Below, piece by piece: positions 13,867-27,900 of a DNA stretch of 64,000 nt. Numbering within the stretch: position 1 is the first letter of the stretch; every line of letters starts with the position of its first letter. This stretch comes from Pagrus major. Taxonomy: Eukaryota; Chordata; Actinopteri; Spariformes; Sparidae. The position numbers were made by a program, and so were the translations under genes. The notes beneath the pieces are model-generated. The model was not told the origin of the DNA and made no database searches. It saw nothing but the letters and a program-made list of their open reading frames with translations. Location of the stretch: the NCBI RefSeq assembly GCF_040436345.1, contig NC_133234.1, positions 9,486,446 through 9,550,445 of the forward strand. Direction: 5' to 3'.

Positions 13867-14577
13867 GACACTGACGGACCTGCTGAAGCAGCAGGGAGGT
13901 GAGGTGAGCTCAGTGGAAAACGCCACAGCCGGTTCGCCCAACGGAGGGAGAGCCAACGGCGTCTCAGCCAGGATGCTGCGCAGCAGGAGTGGTGAGTGCT
14001 GAGAGAGAGCGCACACACACATACAAACACACAACACAGCATACATCAGCCCGGTCAGTCACTGCTGATATGTTCACATTTGTAAGTGTCATAGGCCAAT
14101 GTACCATATTGACATCTCTGCAAATCATGTCATATCACATTGTTCACATTATGAACTAACTGTCATATCAGGAGGTCAAGGGGACAGTGGTGGAGTTAAA
14201 GGCCAGAAGGCTGCCAAGCCGCTGACCACAGTTCAAGACTGTGTTTCAACCATTGTAAGTGTGAAACCAGTGGATATTTTTAAGGAGACCCCGGGACAAT
14301 TTCCAGCTGTTTGTGGCGACGAAATTAGGTGTTTTTAAAAACATATCATTGTCACATAAGCACAGCATTGTCACAACATAAAATAGAAATTTGACATCAA
14401 GAAGCGTAAAGTTGCAACCTAAAGAAAAGTGAAGTTTCAAAATATCCATGGTTTACAGAAATGTACATTGCCGATATTTATTCTGGTGATTCCGTTAACA
14501 ATATACTTGAGGTACTAATGCTGCACCTGCAGTAGGAAATCTCTATTTGCTGGTGTAAGAGAGAAAAATACAGTGAA

Positions 14578-14613
<36 letters not shown>

Positions 14614-17600
14614 GTCAGGTCCCATGCCAAATGACTAAAACATAAAACAGAACTTCAGAGGAGCTCAACAAACAGCTTCCATGCAGCAGTTTGGATTCAG
14701 CTCGTTTTGTGTGTTTCTCTTTTTCTTTATTTGTATAATGAACAGTATTATATGCAGGCTCACTAATGAATTTCACTCCATTCAATTTTCATGACAGAGG
14801 AGTTTTGCACCTACAGTTAAAGTGGCAATCTCGAAGATTTCCGGAAGCAGCAATTGCAGGTGTATTTTTGGAGAAAAAAACAGTGTTCAAAAACGTCCCT
14901 CAGGAAAAGAAACACTGCTGCCACACATTTAACCGAGTGTCTTAGGTTTGCCTAACTGAGCTGGTTTAATAAGAAAATAATAAATGGGACATTGAGATGT
15001 AATGTTAGTGCACTAAGCAGCAACATACTACTTTTCATTTCCCCTCTCCACATGTCACAAACAACAACAACTCTTGCCCTACGGCAACTCTCAGGGGACA
15101 CGCCACTTGATTGTGCTTTCTGGTGGAGAGCCTTTCAAATCACAATGTTACGATGCTCAGGGATTAGTAATCCATGGCTGTCAGCCATTGGCGATGGGCA
15201 ATGGCCTCGTTCATCGGCCCAACCCTAGTACATACTTATTCATCGTCTAACATTAGACTAACTTATTCCAGTCATTATGATGCGAACCACCTACTCTCTC
15301 GGGCTGACCAACCATCCAACCATCCATTCATCTAAACCAGCTTGTCTAGTGATTTGTTTCAATCACAGCACGTAATGTAAGAAGATATACTGACATTTAA
15401 AATTCAAGCATAAATATTTGTGAAACCAGGGATCCCAAGAGTCAACTTCAACTGTATTATTGTAAGACTGATATGTGTGTGGAACGTCATTTTATCATCC
15501 TGCGTTGAGCCGTATGATTTCTTGTATTACAAAAAGTTAAAAACCCAGAACTGGTTATCCATCAAAAAGGCATGGTTGTGATCTGTTGCTATGGAGACAC
15601 ACTTGGTTGTTTTGTTTCACAAACCTCACAAAACCCAGACTCCATTTTGTGACCTGTATTTTGTGTGATGGAAAGCATTGTGTGCGAATCCGTTGGTGAT
15701 AAATGTACTGAGTCAGTCAGACATATTCTTTATTTGACTGCATGTATCGTTACATCCCTACTCCTCTTATGTGGATTAGGAATTGCTTCGAATTGAGTGA
15801 GTGGCGCTAATGCTGCAGTTAGGTGCCATTATACCATTATAAAAGAAGAGGGTGCAACAGGGTAACATTGCTTAACGGGGTCAGGATAAAATGGCAGTTA
15901 ATGTTTCCACAAGCCACTGATTCATTCACATTTGTATGTGTCATATGTACTGTATTGACATTTGTGCAATACGTGTCATATCACTTTCACATTACATGTT
16001 TATCACCTGAATTTCACATCAGGGGTGCAGGGGGTGGTTCTGGATTTACGAGCGAAAAAGGCTGTCAAGTCATTGTCCACAGTTTGAGACTGCGTTTCCA
16101 CATTTGGAAGTGTGAAACCACTGGACATTTTTGAAGAGACTTCGGGACAATTTTCAGGCTGGTTTGAGAGGACAAAAAACAGATATTTTCAACTGGACAT
16201 CTCAAGCTGTGTTTGTGTCGACCAAAGCAGGTAATTTGAGCCAAAATATGTTCTTTTCCTAACCCAAACCTATAACCAGAACATGAGCACAGGTCACAAC
16301 ATGGAATTGAAACTGAACCTGAAGAATCATAAGTTGCAACATCCGCAACATAAAGAAGTGAAAAGTTTCATCATATTTATGGTTTGCAGAGACGTACATG
16401 GCCAACATTTATTGGCGATTGGGTTGAGCTAAAAGCACACAAGTCGCTGTTTCCATTTCACTTGGTCACACTTTCGTTTTATCAATACATCGACTTATCC
16501 ACCAACTTTTCCAATATTTCAACTTTTTTCAAATTTTTCACCATTCAATTCTTATGTACCTATTGACAGTTTTCAGTGCTGCTGGCTGCTGCTACATCAG
16601 AATGTTTGCTGTCTACACTCATGAATTCACTAACTCCTCATCATGAGGAAAGCATGCTGTTCAATGCTCAGACACTAGACAACTAATCCAGTTAAATTGG
16701 CAGCAGCGATGCAGATTCAATGCAGAACAATGCATGCTACACATTATTAGCACTGGCTGGTGAGACTTTTTTTAGGCAGCGCTGAGGGGGAGGACGGAGT
16801 GAGAGATTGAACAATAGAGCATCCTCATCTGTAACTAGAACACATGCTTGTTGCACGTGCAACACTGGTGCACTACACTAACACACATTAACTGTTTAAT
16901 TAGTATGTTAATGTAGGCAGGCTGCACCCCTACAGGCAGCATGTGCCTATCTCCACACAATCTCTATACATGGACATACAGTTGCCTGCATGGAACAGAT
17001 TCTGACCAGGTGCATGCCACTCTGCAGTATCACATTGTCATGATATTTTTTTATGTTTTGATTGTGTTGAATTTGGCTGTGACTGTGCATGTGTGTCCCC
17101 ATGTGTGCAGATTAGTATGCATGTTTGTGTGCCTGCAAGTGAACATGTGAGTGCGCATGGGCATATGTGTATCAGAGAGAGGGAGTGGAGAGGAGTGTTT
17201 GATATGAGAGGCCCCCTGCGGTGCATATCTCTCATCTCTTGCTATGTAGATTTCACACACTGCTAATGACACGATATGACATACTGTATGAGGTGAACGC
17301 TTCAATCCAGAGCGTTTCATTGGTTATATTCACTTGAAAAGGATGACGGATACACAAGCTGGAAGCAACATTAAAAAAGAGGAAAACAGATGTTTGTTGA
17401 GCGAATGTGCCACACCGGCAGCAGCCTTATTATTTAATCTCCAAGTTGCTTAGTAAATGTTGCTTGTGGCCAGAGAGCCTACAGTACAGCGAGAAGCACC
17501 GATGCACAAGAAATCTATCAAGCTGTGATGGAGTGAAAAGAAGAAGTGATCCTCAGATACTACAGAACTTGACGGCCCTGCAGTTATCAAGTCATACATA

Positions 17601-20600
17601 TTAATGAACACATATCAGTTGATCTCAGTAGCTGACATGATCTCTCCTGGCTGGTGTGTGCTAAGTGTGTTGAAATAAGCTGCCCATGATGCTCGGTTGG
17701 AAAAGAAAATCTGCAGAATCGTGTGTCACCGCAGCTTGACTGACATGTCAAAATAAAATGCACACACACACCACGTACAAATGCTGTCAAGAGACTAAAG
17801 TTTATACAGGTATTACCATTTGGATTTGGATTCCTGGGAAGTACATACTTTAAACTTAATTATATATTCCTGTACTAATTACTCAACAACAAATTGAAAA
17901 ACATTTTCTACATTAAAAGGTGCAATAAGTAAGAATTATAGCTGAAAACATCCAAAAATTGAAGTTATCAACAGAATATGAAGAAATAACAGTTATGAAA
18001 TCACGTCTATGTATTGTGTTGCAAAGATATCTACGGAAGTTAGCATGCTAACCAGCAAGCACAGACCCGTCCCGGTCTAAAGCTTCTGTGCGAGCAGTGT
18101 AAACACCAACATTCACCCGGTTCTCCGATCTCCCAGTCGGGACCGCTAGCCGTGCGGGTAACTGAGCCAACTCGCTAAAGACAGCTACAGTTAGCAGCAG
18201 ATGTTGGCGGTGAGTCTAGCGATATGCTGCCCCCTACTTGTTTCGAATTTCACAGGAAGTCAATTCTTACATGCTGCATCTTTAGGTGTAGGAATACAAA
18301 AAGAAACAAAGCAGGCAGTATACATGTTGGAGGCAGGCTAGGGTGAACGGCAGTTCCCGTTTTTTGGTGTAGACTAAAATTATCCACCTAACGAACTAGT
18401 TCTTAGAATATACACCGGCCTAAAGAACACAAATCTTTAAACTACAAAATCTTTGGAGATAACAGTGTAGTGTTTTTCGTCTCTTTTGCTAGAGGCGAGC
18501 CACTTCTTCACACCTCTGCGTCCTGCGCCAACCTAATGTGTATCAGAGAAGTCCGACTCCCAAATGCAGAGACGAAACTGATATCAACCCTGCATTAAAC
18601 TAGTAACTGAATTTCAAATTTTAATTATCACATTATTTACATTTTTTTAGTAAAAACTACTTCTTTTTAGTAAAGTATTACTTTACTGCCCAGCACTGTA
18701 TTGAGATAATGTCAATGTTTTATGTTTTATTACTCCATGTCACCTCTGCTCTCTCTGATTTTCTCTCAGTTTCTATTCCTGGCTTTCCAGCCACTCTTAC
18801 CACTTTTCTTTCTTCCTAATTTCTCTATTTTTTTCTGAGCTCACTCCCGCTGCTCCTCCTGTTGCTGCCCTCAAAAAGGTTTAAGTCGTATTTCGTTGTC
18901 GACAGCGTAACCGAGGAATTTTAAATCCCCCACTGCTGCGAACCACCGACCGCCTGGGGATTGACGCGATCATCCAACTGCTTCAGGAGGGCCACACGTC
19001 CTTCAACTACTGGATGTTTTTCGAGCACATGGTGCAGTCTTGCGAAAGAAGACAGCATGTGGAAGCAAATTGACTAAATGAAAACACAATGAGTAAAAAT
19101 GCAGGTGTGTGATACGAGCGAGTCCACTTCTTAATGTGAAGTGACAGTGGTGAAAGGCAGCAGACTTGGCAGAGAAATCAGTGTTGATGATGAGACCAAT
19201 TGATGCTAATGTGTTCCGTGTTTGTGCACATTACACCCACTTTTTCCCAGAGGAGGAAAATGTCCACTGGCTGTTTGCAATCAATAAAAACAGATGGAAA
19301 CAAAAAAAAATAATTCCTGCAGGCTGCTTTGTGCAAATACAACAAAACAAAACTCCTCATCATATCACATCGGAACTCACAATGACAGGTGTTGTTTTTG
19401 GGAGGAAGTTCGTAATCAGAACTTTGCCCGAAGACTGTCTCATAACATGTCAGCTCGAAGCTGTCTAAACATGTACTCTTTTTGGTCATAACATGGTTTT
19501 AAGAAAATTCACATCTTGACATTTGAGGGTCAACATGTCAGTGCTTCACATCATGAATCACCTCTCTCTTTCCCAGATCCTCATCCTCTGTTCACCCTGA
19601 TAGACTCATGTCTGACTTCTGTAGAAGCTGCAGGAATGCTTTTGCTTTTTTTGTAAGACAACGTGAATGTAAGCTGGCACGTGTGTGTATGCAAATACAA
19701 AATGTAATGCAAAATGCTCCCTAATTGAGTCACAGGATAAAGTGGAACAGCACATAGATTTCCTGGGCAGAAAATAGATGCACAGTATTGGTTTTTCCAT
19801 AGTAGACAAGATGGCAGACAGAGGCGTTTGGAAAAAGTAATGCTCATTACACACACAGTAATTGAACACTTTTGAACGTGTTGGGTGCAAGTGTTAAAAG
19901 GTCTGCTGACTGTTCTCTCTGTGGCTGACATTCACTTTAAAGCAGGATAATGTAACTTTTGAAAAACGAAAACGCCAAAGTCCTTCCTCCTACAAATGAA
20001 AAGCTGAATTCAAATGCAACTAGAACGGCGCTCAGTAGAGCTCATAACTCCGCCAAGGCCCAACAGTCCCCTTTAATTCAGTCAAACTTACATTTTTATT
20101 AGGATCATGATCAAATTGTATTCACTCATAGATACCAGCCATCTACATACGCCTGATTCGTCAAAATTCGTCAGTCCCTGCGAAATTGCGAGAAAAAGAA
20201 AACACACAAAAAATCCTGGATTGGTAACTTTATCTGCTGCAAAACTTAATGGGATCTATTCTGGGCCAGTGTAAATAACATCAATAAAGTAAGAAGTAAG
20301 TAAAAAAAAAACGAAAGAACCATCATAATAAATCAAATGCAGGAAGCACCCGTACCATTAATATGAGTTACAGAAATACCCATGAGTGTCACACAGGTTG
20401 TATGACCTGCTGTCCGTGTTGTTGGAATAAAACAGAACATCATGAACGACAGTTAGCTGCAGCAGTGCTGATGTAAGCTAGCAATAACTACCAGTATTCA
20501 TGGACAGGCAGTATGTCACACCACACGGATGGGGAAAAGCAATTTAGAACAATTTCAAAGCAATGTGTAAAGGAAAGTACATTGTGTTGTTTAAGTTGAC

Positions 20601-23600
20601 AAAACGTTAGCAGATGTGTTTTCTTGTTGGAAATGTGATCGTGACTGGTTTTGAAGGTGGGTTTTGTCAGGCAGCTGTTGTCCCTTCTTCCAGGTACTGT
20701 GTACCGGCACTCAACTGCTACTTGCACCCCTGCTTACGTACAGTAGGCCGCTTTTAAAAGTGAAATGAAAAATGAGAAACAATCATTATTGAGTGTTTTT
20801 TTATGTCAAATTCCCCCTCTGTTCTGTAAAACGTAAAAATTCATTTCTTTGACTTGGGGATGGTAACTTTAACGGTCAGAGGTTAAAGGTTCACTTATTG
20901 GACATTTTACAACACCAGGGTTGTAGAGCGAAAATTGAGTTCACGTCCCATTATGCCAGACAAGAATAAAAAGACTATTTTATACAGTGGACTTTGGAGG
21001 ATGAACTGAGAAGTCTCCCAGCCTTAAGAAAGAAGCTGCTCTGTAGTGTGGTGGTGCAGCAGCAGATACTTCTGCATCTCTTGCCATATGGCAGTAGACT
21101 GTGACTGGGCTTGGTGTTGTCTTTAAGTACTGTACCTATACTTGGCCTCTGTGCAGTTATCTCACTCTACCAATATCACTGATGGCAGTATGTGATGGCA
21201 TGTATTTGCATTTCCAAAGAATGTGGTCGATGTCTTATTTATTCATTTCACCTTTGTAGTCCTCCTGGTCTGACCACACAGGTGAGGAAGGTGTGCGTGG
21301 AAACAAGTGGGTCCCATTCACTAAGCCACACCCAGCATTATGAGATCCAATGACATCTGAGGGATTTGGGTGAGGCCACCCACATATTATATTCAGAAGT
21401 CACAATACAGAGGACAAAGATGCTCCAACTTCTGTTTCACTGCGTCTTTAATGGTTATAAATGCCAAAAAGTCAGAAATGATCATTTACATGAACCATCA
21501 GCAGCCGACATTAACCGAGGACAGGAGGCAAATATTTGGTTTCAATGTCTCCAACATGACTCATGGCAGAGAAAGCTTGAAGCAAAAAGTGATGACCTAT
21601 TTATTAAAGACAACTGCAGAAGTAGTGTGACCCAGTAACAAATCACTTTTCTACACAAATTTCACCTTTTCTTCTCTCACTTCTTTTTTTTTTCTTTGCC
21701 CCAGCTGTCAGAGGAGTCGCTTTCTTAGCGCTCATCTTCTCCAAAATCTTTTCCTGCACTCTCAACTCTTCCCTGGGGTCATGAGAGGCAAACTACTTAT
21801 TCTTGTAAATTAATGATCTCAGGATGAATCTTTGCTCCCCTGCTCGTGTCATGTTGATTATTCTGACAAAAAGGCATGTGTGCGACCAGCTCAGCAGATC
21901 GCACAGAGCGGGGATTATAAAGTGCGTGTGGGTGGGAGAGGGTTGTGTTTGTCTGCTCCGACTCTGCTGCAGTAAATGATGATGCACACAGACTTATATG
22001 ATCTCACTGATGACAGACGTTGGTGGCCTACGCTCGGCTTTTCGCTTTATTCCCGTGCCATCGCTCTCTCTCACTCAGACGCGCGGGGACGTTCACATTT
22101 CATCTCGGCGATGACAGACAGCATGCGGTGCACTCTCTCCTTCATCACTTTCCCCGCGGCACTTAAGGCTCCTTTTATGTATCGTTCCACACACAAACAC
22201 ACACTCAGACATGCAGGTTTATACACAAAACGCACAGAAACATGTGTCGGCCTCGCTGCTTTTCTTAGTGTTTGTCACGGTCATGAGCACTCACAATAGC
22301 ACGCCAGTGGAAACAGCGGCAGATGGTATAGTTGTGTGTGTTCTTGTGTGTGTGAGAGAGAGAGAGGATTCCCATTACATCAAACACTCCTTCAGCTCCT
22401 CCTAAAAAACTAAAACTCCTCTTAAGTTGCTGACCTGGAAATGAATCCCGATCTAAATGTCATGCTGGTGCATCATTAGTGCTTCTGCTAAAAGTCGGTT
22501 AACTGCTTCCAGACCAGCAAGAGAGTCAAAACATTAGACACACTGGACGCCTGCGACTGTTATTTTATTGATAACCCAGTATTTTGCACGATGAAAGAAA
22601 TTATCTTTTCATCTAAAAAAAAAACTGCTAATCTGAAAATGTTTCATGTCTGCATGGCTTTATTATTAATTATTAAGTGTTTGTAACAAGTATCTTGTGA
22701 AGGAAAAGTCTGTCATTATGACACGATCAGGAGACACTCAACTTTAGTTTTTTTACTTCTTAAAAATAAAAAGGTCACCTTTCCTTTCCGTTAGTGTTTT
22801 ATAGGTTCTTGTGCATGTAAAATATCTTAGAAGCAGAAGTTAAGAAGGTCAAAGTCTGCAGATACAGAAGCTCCTCTCTCCCACAGAAAACACTGCTCCT
22901 GAAACGCCTCATCAGTGGTCCCGCCTTTAATTCTGTGACTTTGTGACATCACACTACGTCACCATGTTACACATTTGCATTGCATTGCATTATGCCGAGT
23001 GGCTAGTTTTGCATGTGAGAATTAATTTAGCACAGCTACTCTGTTGTGGTTAGCGGTGCTGGCTCAGGCGTGTGTGAGCTGACCAATCAGAGCAGACTGG
23101 GTATTCAGGAGGGTGGTCTTAAAGAAACAGGAGGATGAACAGAGCGTTTCAGGAAGCGGGGGAATAGTAGGACAAATTAATGAACATACTTTTCATTTTT
23201 CAGTATTTCTCTCACTCTCGTCATGTGTACACCCCCTTGTAACTCAAAAACGTGACCACCTCCACTCTGGACCGAGACGTTCTCTTCGTCCCTCCCGATC
23301 TGTCAGCTTCTTTCAACACTCCCGAGTCATTCAGACAGATGATACAAAGGAAGCCCGATCTTCACCTTAATCATCCGCCGCCAGTGATTCCCGCCGAGAG
23401 AGAAGACATTACATAACTCATTAAGCAGTGTTCCTGCCCTCTTGTTCTGCGCTTAAAAGATCTCGACGCCAGACGTTCACTTAGTGGTGCTTAATGGAGA
23501 AATTAATATGTGCAACCATGCTGGAGTTATAATATCCACAACCTTGGAACCAGAACCTTTCCTAATTCCCTCAGTTCCTGTTCTATGTGTTGGCTTGCAC

Positions 23601-24648
23601 ACGAACTTACATACTTATTCCATTACGCAATCACTGAAACCTTGTACCTAAAAGAGGGTTTGGCCAAGCAGATAGACTCATTAATAGGTATTGTTCTGTG
23701 TATTTCTGTGTGGGGGAGTGTGTGTGCACATGGGCATGGGGACATCAACATAAGCATTCTGATTTAGGTTTGTGTGTGCACCACTGAAAGTCTGTTCATG
23801 GAGTGTGGGGCTTAAGATAGTAAAATAAAAAAAATAAAAAATAAAAAGTTTTAGGAGATAAGGTTTGCTAAGTCTTAAATTCTTAATTTTTCCGGGTTTA
23901 CCACGCTTAAAAAACCTGCACATACGCACAAATTTTGGTGTAAAAATGGTACTAAATGCTGGTCAACAAAAATATGACATCACATTTAAACTATTGACTA
24001 TATGACTGTTTCAGAGCCTATTTTATTGTTTACCAGCAATCTCACAAGTATATCTCACAAGGAATACACGATGATGATGATGATGATGATGATGATGATA
24101 AAAAGGTAGTGAAAGATGATGATGAAATCGTGATAGGTAGTGATGATTATGATGACAGTGTGAAAAGGAGGTTTTCCTCATAATCCGCTAATCTGGCACA
24201 TGCTGAGAGGTCAGCACCGCTGTATTACACTGGATGATACACTGATCACATACACACACACACACACACACTCCACAGCTAATCAGCTTAAACTACAGCG
24301 CACAGCACATGTATGTGTGTGTGTGTGACAGTGATTAAGGTAGAGGCTCAGAGTTGTAAATGTTGTTACTGTAAAGACTAACTCCTGACATTTCTCCACC
24401 CACCTGGCTTCAGCATCACATTCTAATTTATTCCACCAGCACCCTGTCATACTCCATGTTTCTCTCTTTTTCACCAGCTCTCTGTCTCTGTTCGTCATCT
24501 GAACCACACATGACTCTTCCTTGTGTGTGTGTGCAGTCATTAGTATTCAGACGTTGTGCCATGTACACCTCTTTCTTAGCACTGACAGTCACAGATGTGA
24601 TGAAATCTTTTGTCCCTGATGCTGTGCTTCTCCCACTGAGACACTCTG

Positions 24649-24722
<74 letters not shown>

Positions 24723-24921
24723 CACAACTTGTACACTGCGAATCAGATTGCTGAGCATGTCAATACACTTAATTGTTTCATTCAGTTGAAAGATCCATCA
24801 AGTGAACGCAAGCAGGGGCACTGACACGCACACAAACATTGTGTCGGTACATTTTATCGGTAAAGATGTTAAAACAATAACTGATTCTGTCGCTCGAATC
24901 CAAGTGACTTTCTAAAGCATG

Positions 24922-24992
<71 letters not shown>

Positions 24993-27900
24993 GGACATTC
25001 GTGAGCACTTCATGTGTGTCCATCCATCCCCAGGGCTGACATCAAGTGCGCTGACTGCATCAGTGGACTTCATTAATGCTAATAGCCAGGGCTTCACTCT
25101 CTCAGCTAGTTTGTTCCATTGTTTATTAACCTCACTTCAGTTATCATGGGACTTGCTGGCTCTCATGGTAGGGGCCGCTGTCTCACCCAAAGTCACCAGC
25201 CTCGAAGTTAAAAGGGAGATGGCATCACATCTCTCTCCATATTTACTAATAGTATAAAAAGTTTCAAGTGTCTCACAAGGTGCAAGTGGCACTGTGAAGC
25301 ATTGTACTTGAGTTGTTGTATTTTGCTTGTGGAAAAAAGGTGAAGGCAAAAGAAAAAGAAACCAAATGAGTGAAATTACTTATTTTCAGGCGCAGACGTT
25401 TAGGTAGTTTGGTATGCCAAGCAAATAAACAATATTAAACTTCTCTCCATTTTGCCTGAAACCAGAGCCCCCAGAAGTCCAAATAGAGCCGACAGAAGAC
25501 CAACAGGTGATGCGAAATGCATACTCATAGCTGCAGTAGAGAAAGATGGTGACCAGAAAGTCACCGCCATATTGCTTCTGTACTGTGAAAAACATGTCTG
25601 AAAAACTCTGATGAAACTTTTAAACAAGGCAGTGCTGATCAAATATGAACCACGGTCCGGTTCATTGTCTATTTCTTCATATTCATATTTTCGTGTACTG
25701 TTTAGCTGTAATACGATAATGTTTGTTACTAGCTGGCCGCCTGTTCTAAATCGGAGTCTGAGCCAAAACCAAGCATCGCCTAACTCGCAGTCAACGCCCA
25801 ACCACAGGAGTGTTTATTGGTCCGATACAGCGCAGCGCATCTTGGTTGTTGTTTTCTTTTTTTTTCTCTTTTTTTTTACAGTTTTCTACCTTAAGAGCAA
25901 AAGGGAACAGCACAGCTCTTTTTCCCTATTTTTTCCTGGTCACTTAGCACCAATTTCAAAAATATGTTTGTCTTTCTAATGCATAGACAGCCCAGTTTTA
26001 TACAAAAGCCATATTTCCAGCGGTAAAATCATTAACAAAAGAAGGCACTGGCTAAGATCTGGAGTTCGTCCACAGGTGCGTACACGCTGTCCACTGCTCC
26101 CTCGGGATGGGTTTAAATACAGAGTACCAGTTTCACTATGTTGTACATTGGATGATATGTGATCAAATAAAGATTTTTCTTCTTCTTCCTAAGTTGTGCT
26201 CACATGCTGCACATGAATATATGTTGGATTTGGGGCTGTAGGAAAATTATAATAAAGCTGCCATGTGTAGTCCATAGTGTGTACTGTACACACTGGGTAC
26301 TTGAAGGTGACAGGGTGCTTACAGATTGCACAGGGTGGAAGGAACTGTTGGTCAGTCAGGTCCCACAGATCATTTCTGCTCCAGGGCTACCTAAGGGGTT
26401 AATCCAGCTATGCTTCAAAGCCACGATTTATTTATTTATCATCTAAATATGGCTACTATAGTATGGTTACATCATCTATAGAACACTACAAAGGCCGGAA
26501 AAAGCAAATATGAATTGTATGTATGAGACAGGACGCACACTCTGAACTAGATCACAAAGATAATGTAATCACTACCACTGACTCTGCCTCTCTCTCTGCC
26601 TGTCTCTTACCAGAACAGTACCATCTGAATAACTCAGCTTACGGGCCGTTTGGACAAGGGCTTCCACACCCGCACAGCAACCACAGCACAGTGGGACTCA
26701 ACAAATATACCTCCCTCAAAGCTGTAGGTAAGTTGGTGACAAAGACACGCACAAAGCGATGCTGACTCCAACTGACACAGTGACCTTTAAGTACAGTAGG
26801 ATGGCAGTACAGGAGCTGTCAAGTGATGAGGGAATCTTTGCCTCTTGGCAAACCAGGAGGTGATCTTATAGAGGAGACCATGCTGTTCCTGTTGTGTAAG
26901 TGACTCTGAGTGAGATTGATGTAATCTGGGGTTTCTCTTACAGTTCCTCATGGCCTTACGAACTGTCCAATCAGTTACACTATAGGTTTAGTTATGGTAC
27001 TGAAACGTTTTTATCGTTTTAAATATGAACAACACTGTGATTTTATTAAATCTAAGAACATGCCACAATATTTTAGCAGACAGCTCAGGTCATTGCCAAG
27101 GACAGAGCACTATAATACATGTATTTCATGTAACACAGCCTCTGGGAGCAGCAGTGGAGCTCTTATAGGCACGAAGAAAACTACTGGGGCAAACATGATG
27201 AAAACTGCGTGACAGGGGAACATACCTCCAGTGTCCTCACTTTGATTTTAACTACACCAAAATAAAACTTTAACCTAACTTATACTCAAAACAAATGGAG
27301 GGCAGCATATGACTAGAGTGACAACTAACTGCTACTAACTGCTGCTATCTGTAGCTGCCCTTAGCTAGTTAGCACAGATAGCTGTGCAGTTAGTGGCTCG
27401 GACTGGGAGCTCAGGGACCAAGGGTGTGTTAGTGTTTACACCACTAGCACAGGAGCCTTGGACAGGGATGGGACAGGGCTGGCTGGTTAGTATGCTAACT
27501 TCAGTAGACATCTTTGCAACACAATACATTAAACTGCTATTTCTTCACATTCTGTTGAGAATCTCACTGAATTTTTGAACCCTTTAATTTAATGACTCTC
27601 CTCAAATGGATTTAATTGCCAAATATATGCACTATATACTGTAATTTCCTTTCAGAATTTCCACAGCAGAATAAACTGGAGTGTTTTTAGTTTTTGCTGA
27701 AGTTTTTTTCAATGCTTAGTTTTGCTTTTAATAGATGCGTAATTTATGTTATCCAGCACAGCAACACTTATGGACACAGTCAAGATTGCATTAATCCCAA
27801 TCTACTAGTTTACAGTATCACAAATGGACACAAATCCACCCAATCCAATTGTTTTCTTTATGCACAACTTACCTAAATGTAACAATTTTCACTTTTTCGA

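Larger units (their letters stand above)
13992..26613 (+). other. shisa8 intron, repeat-rich
   Basis: A 12.6 kb intron between two phase-compatible shisa8 exons. It holds R1 repeats (14070-14470, 15900-16400), a MITE at 17913-18284, a reverse MITE at 22795-23085, microsatellites (14581, 24070, 24651, 24927) and an unexplained exon-like frame at 18902-19072. No other gene was recognised. Confidence 0.75.
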
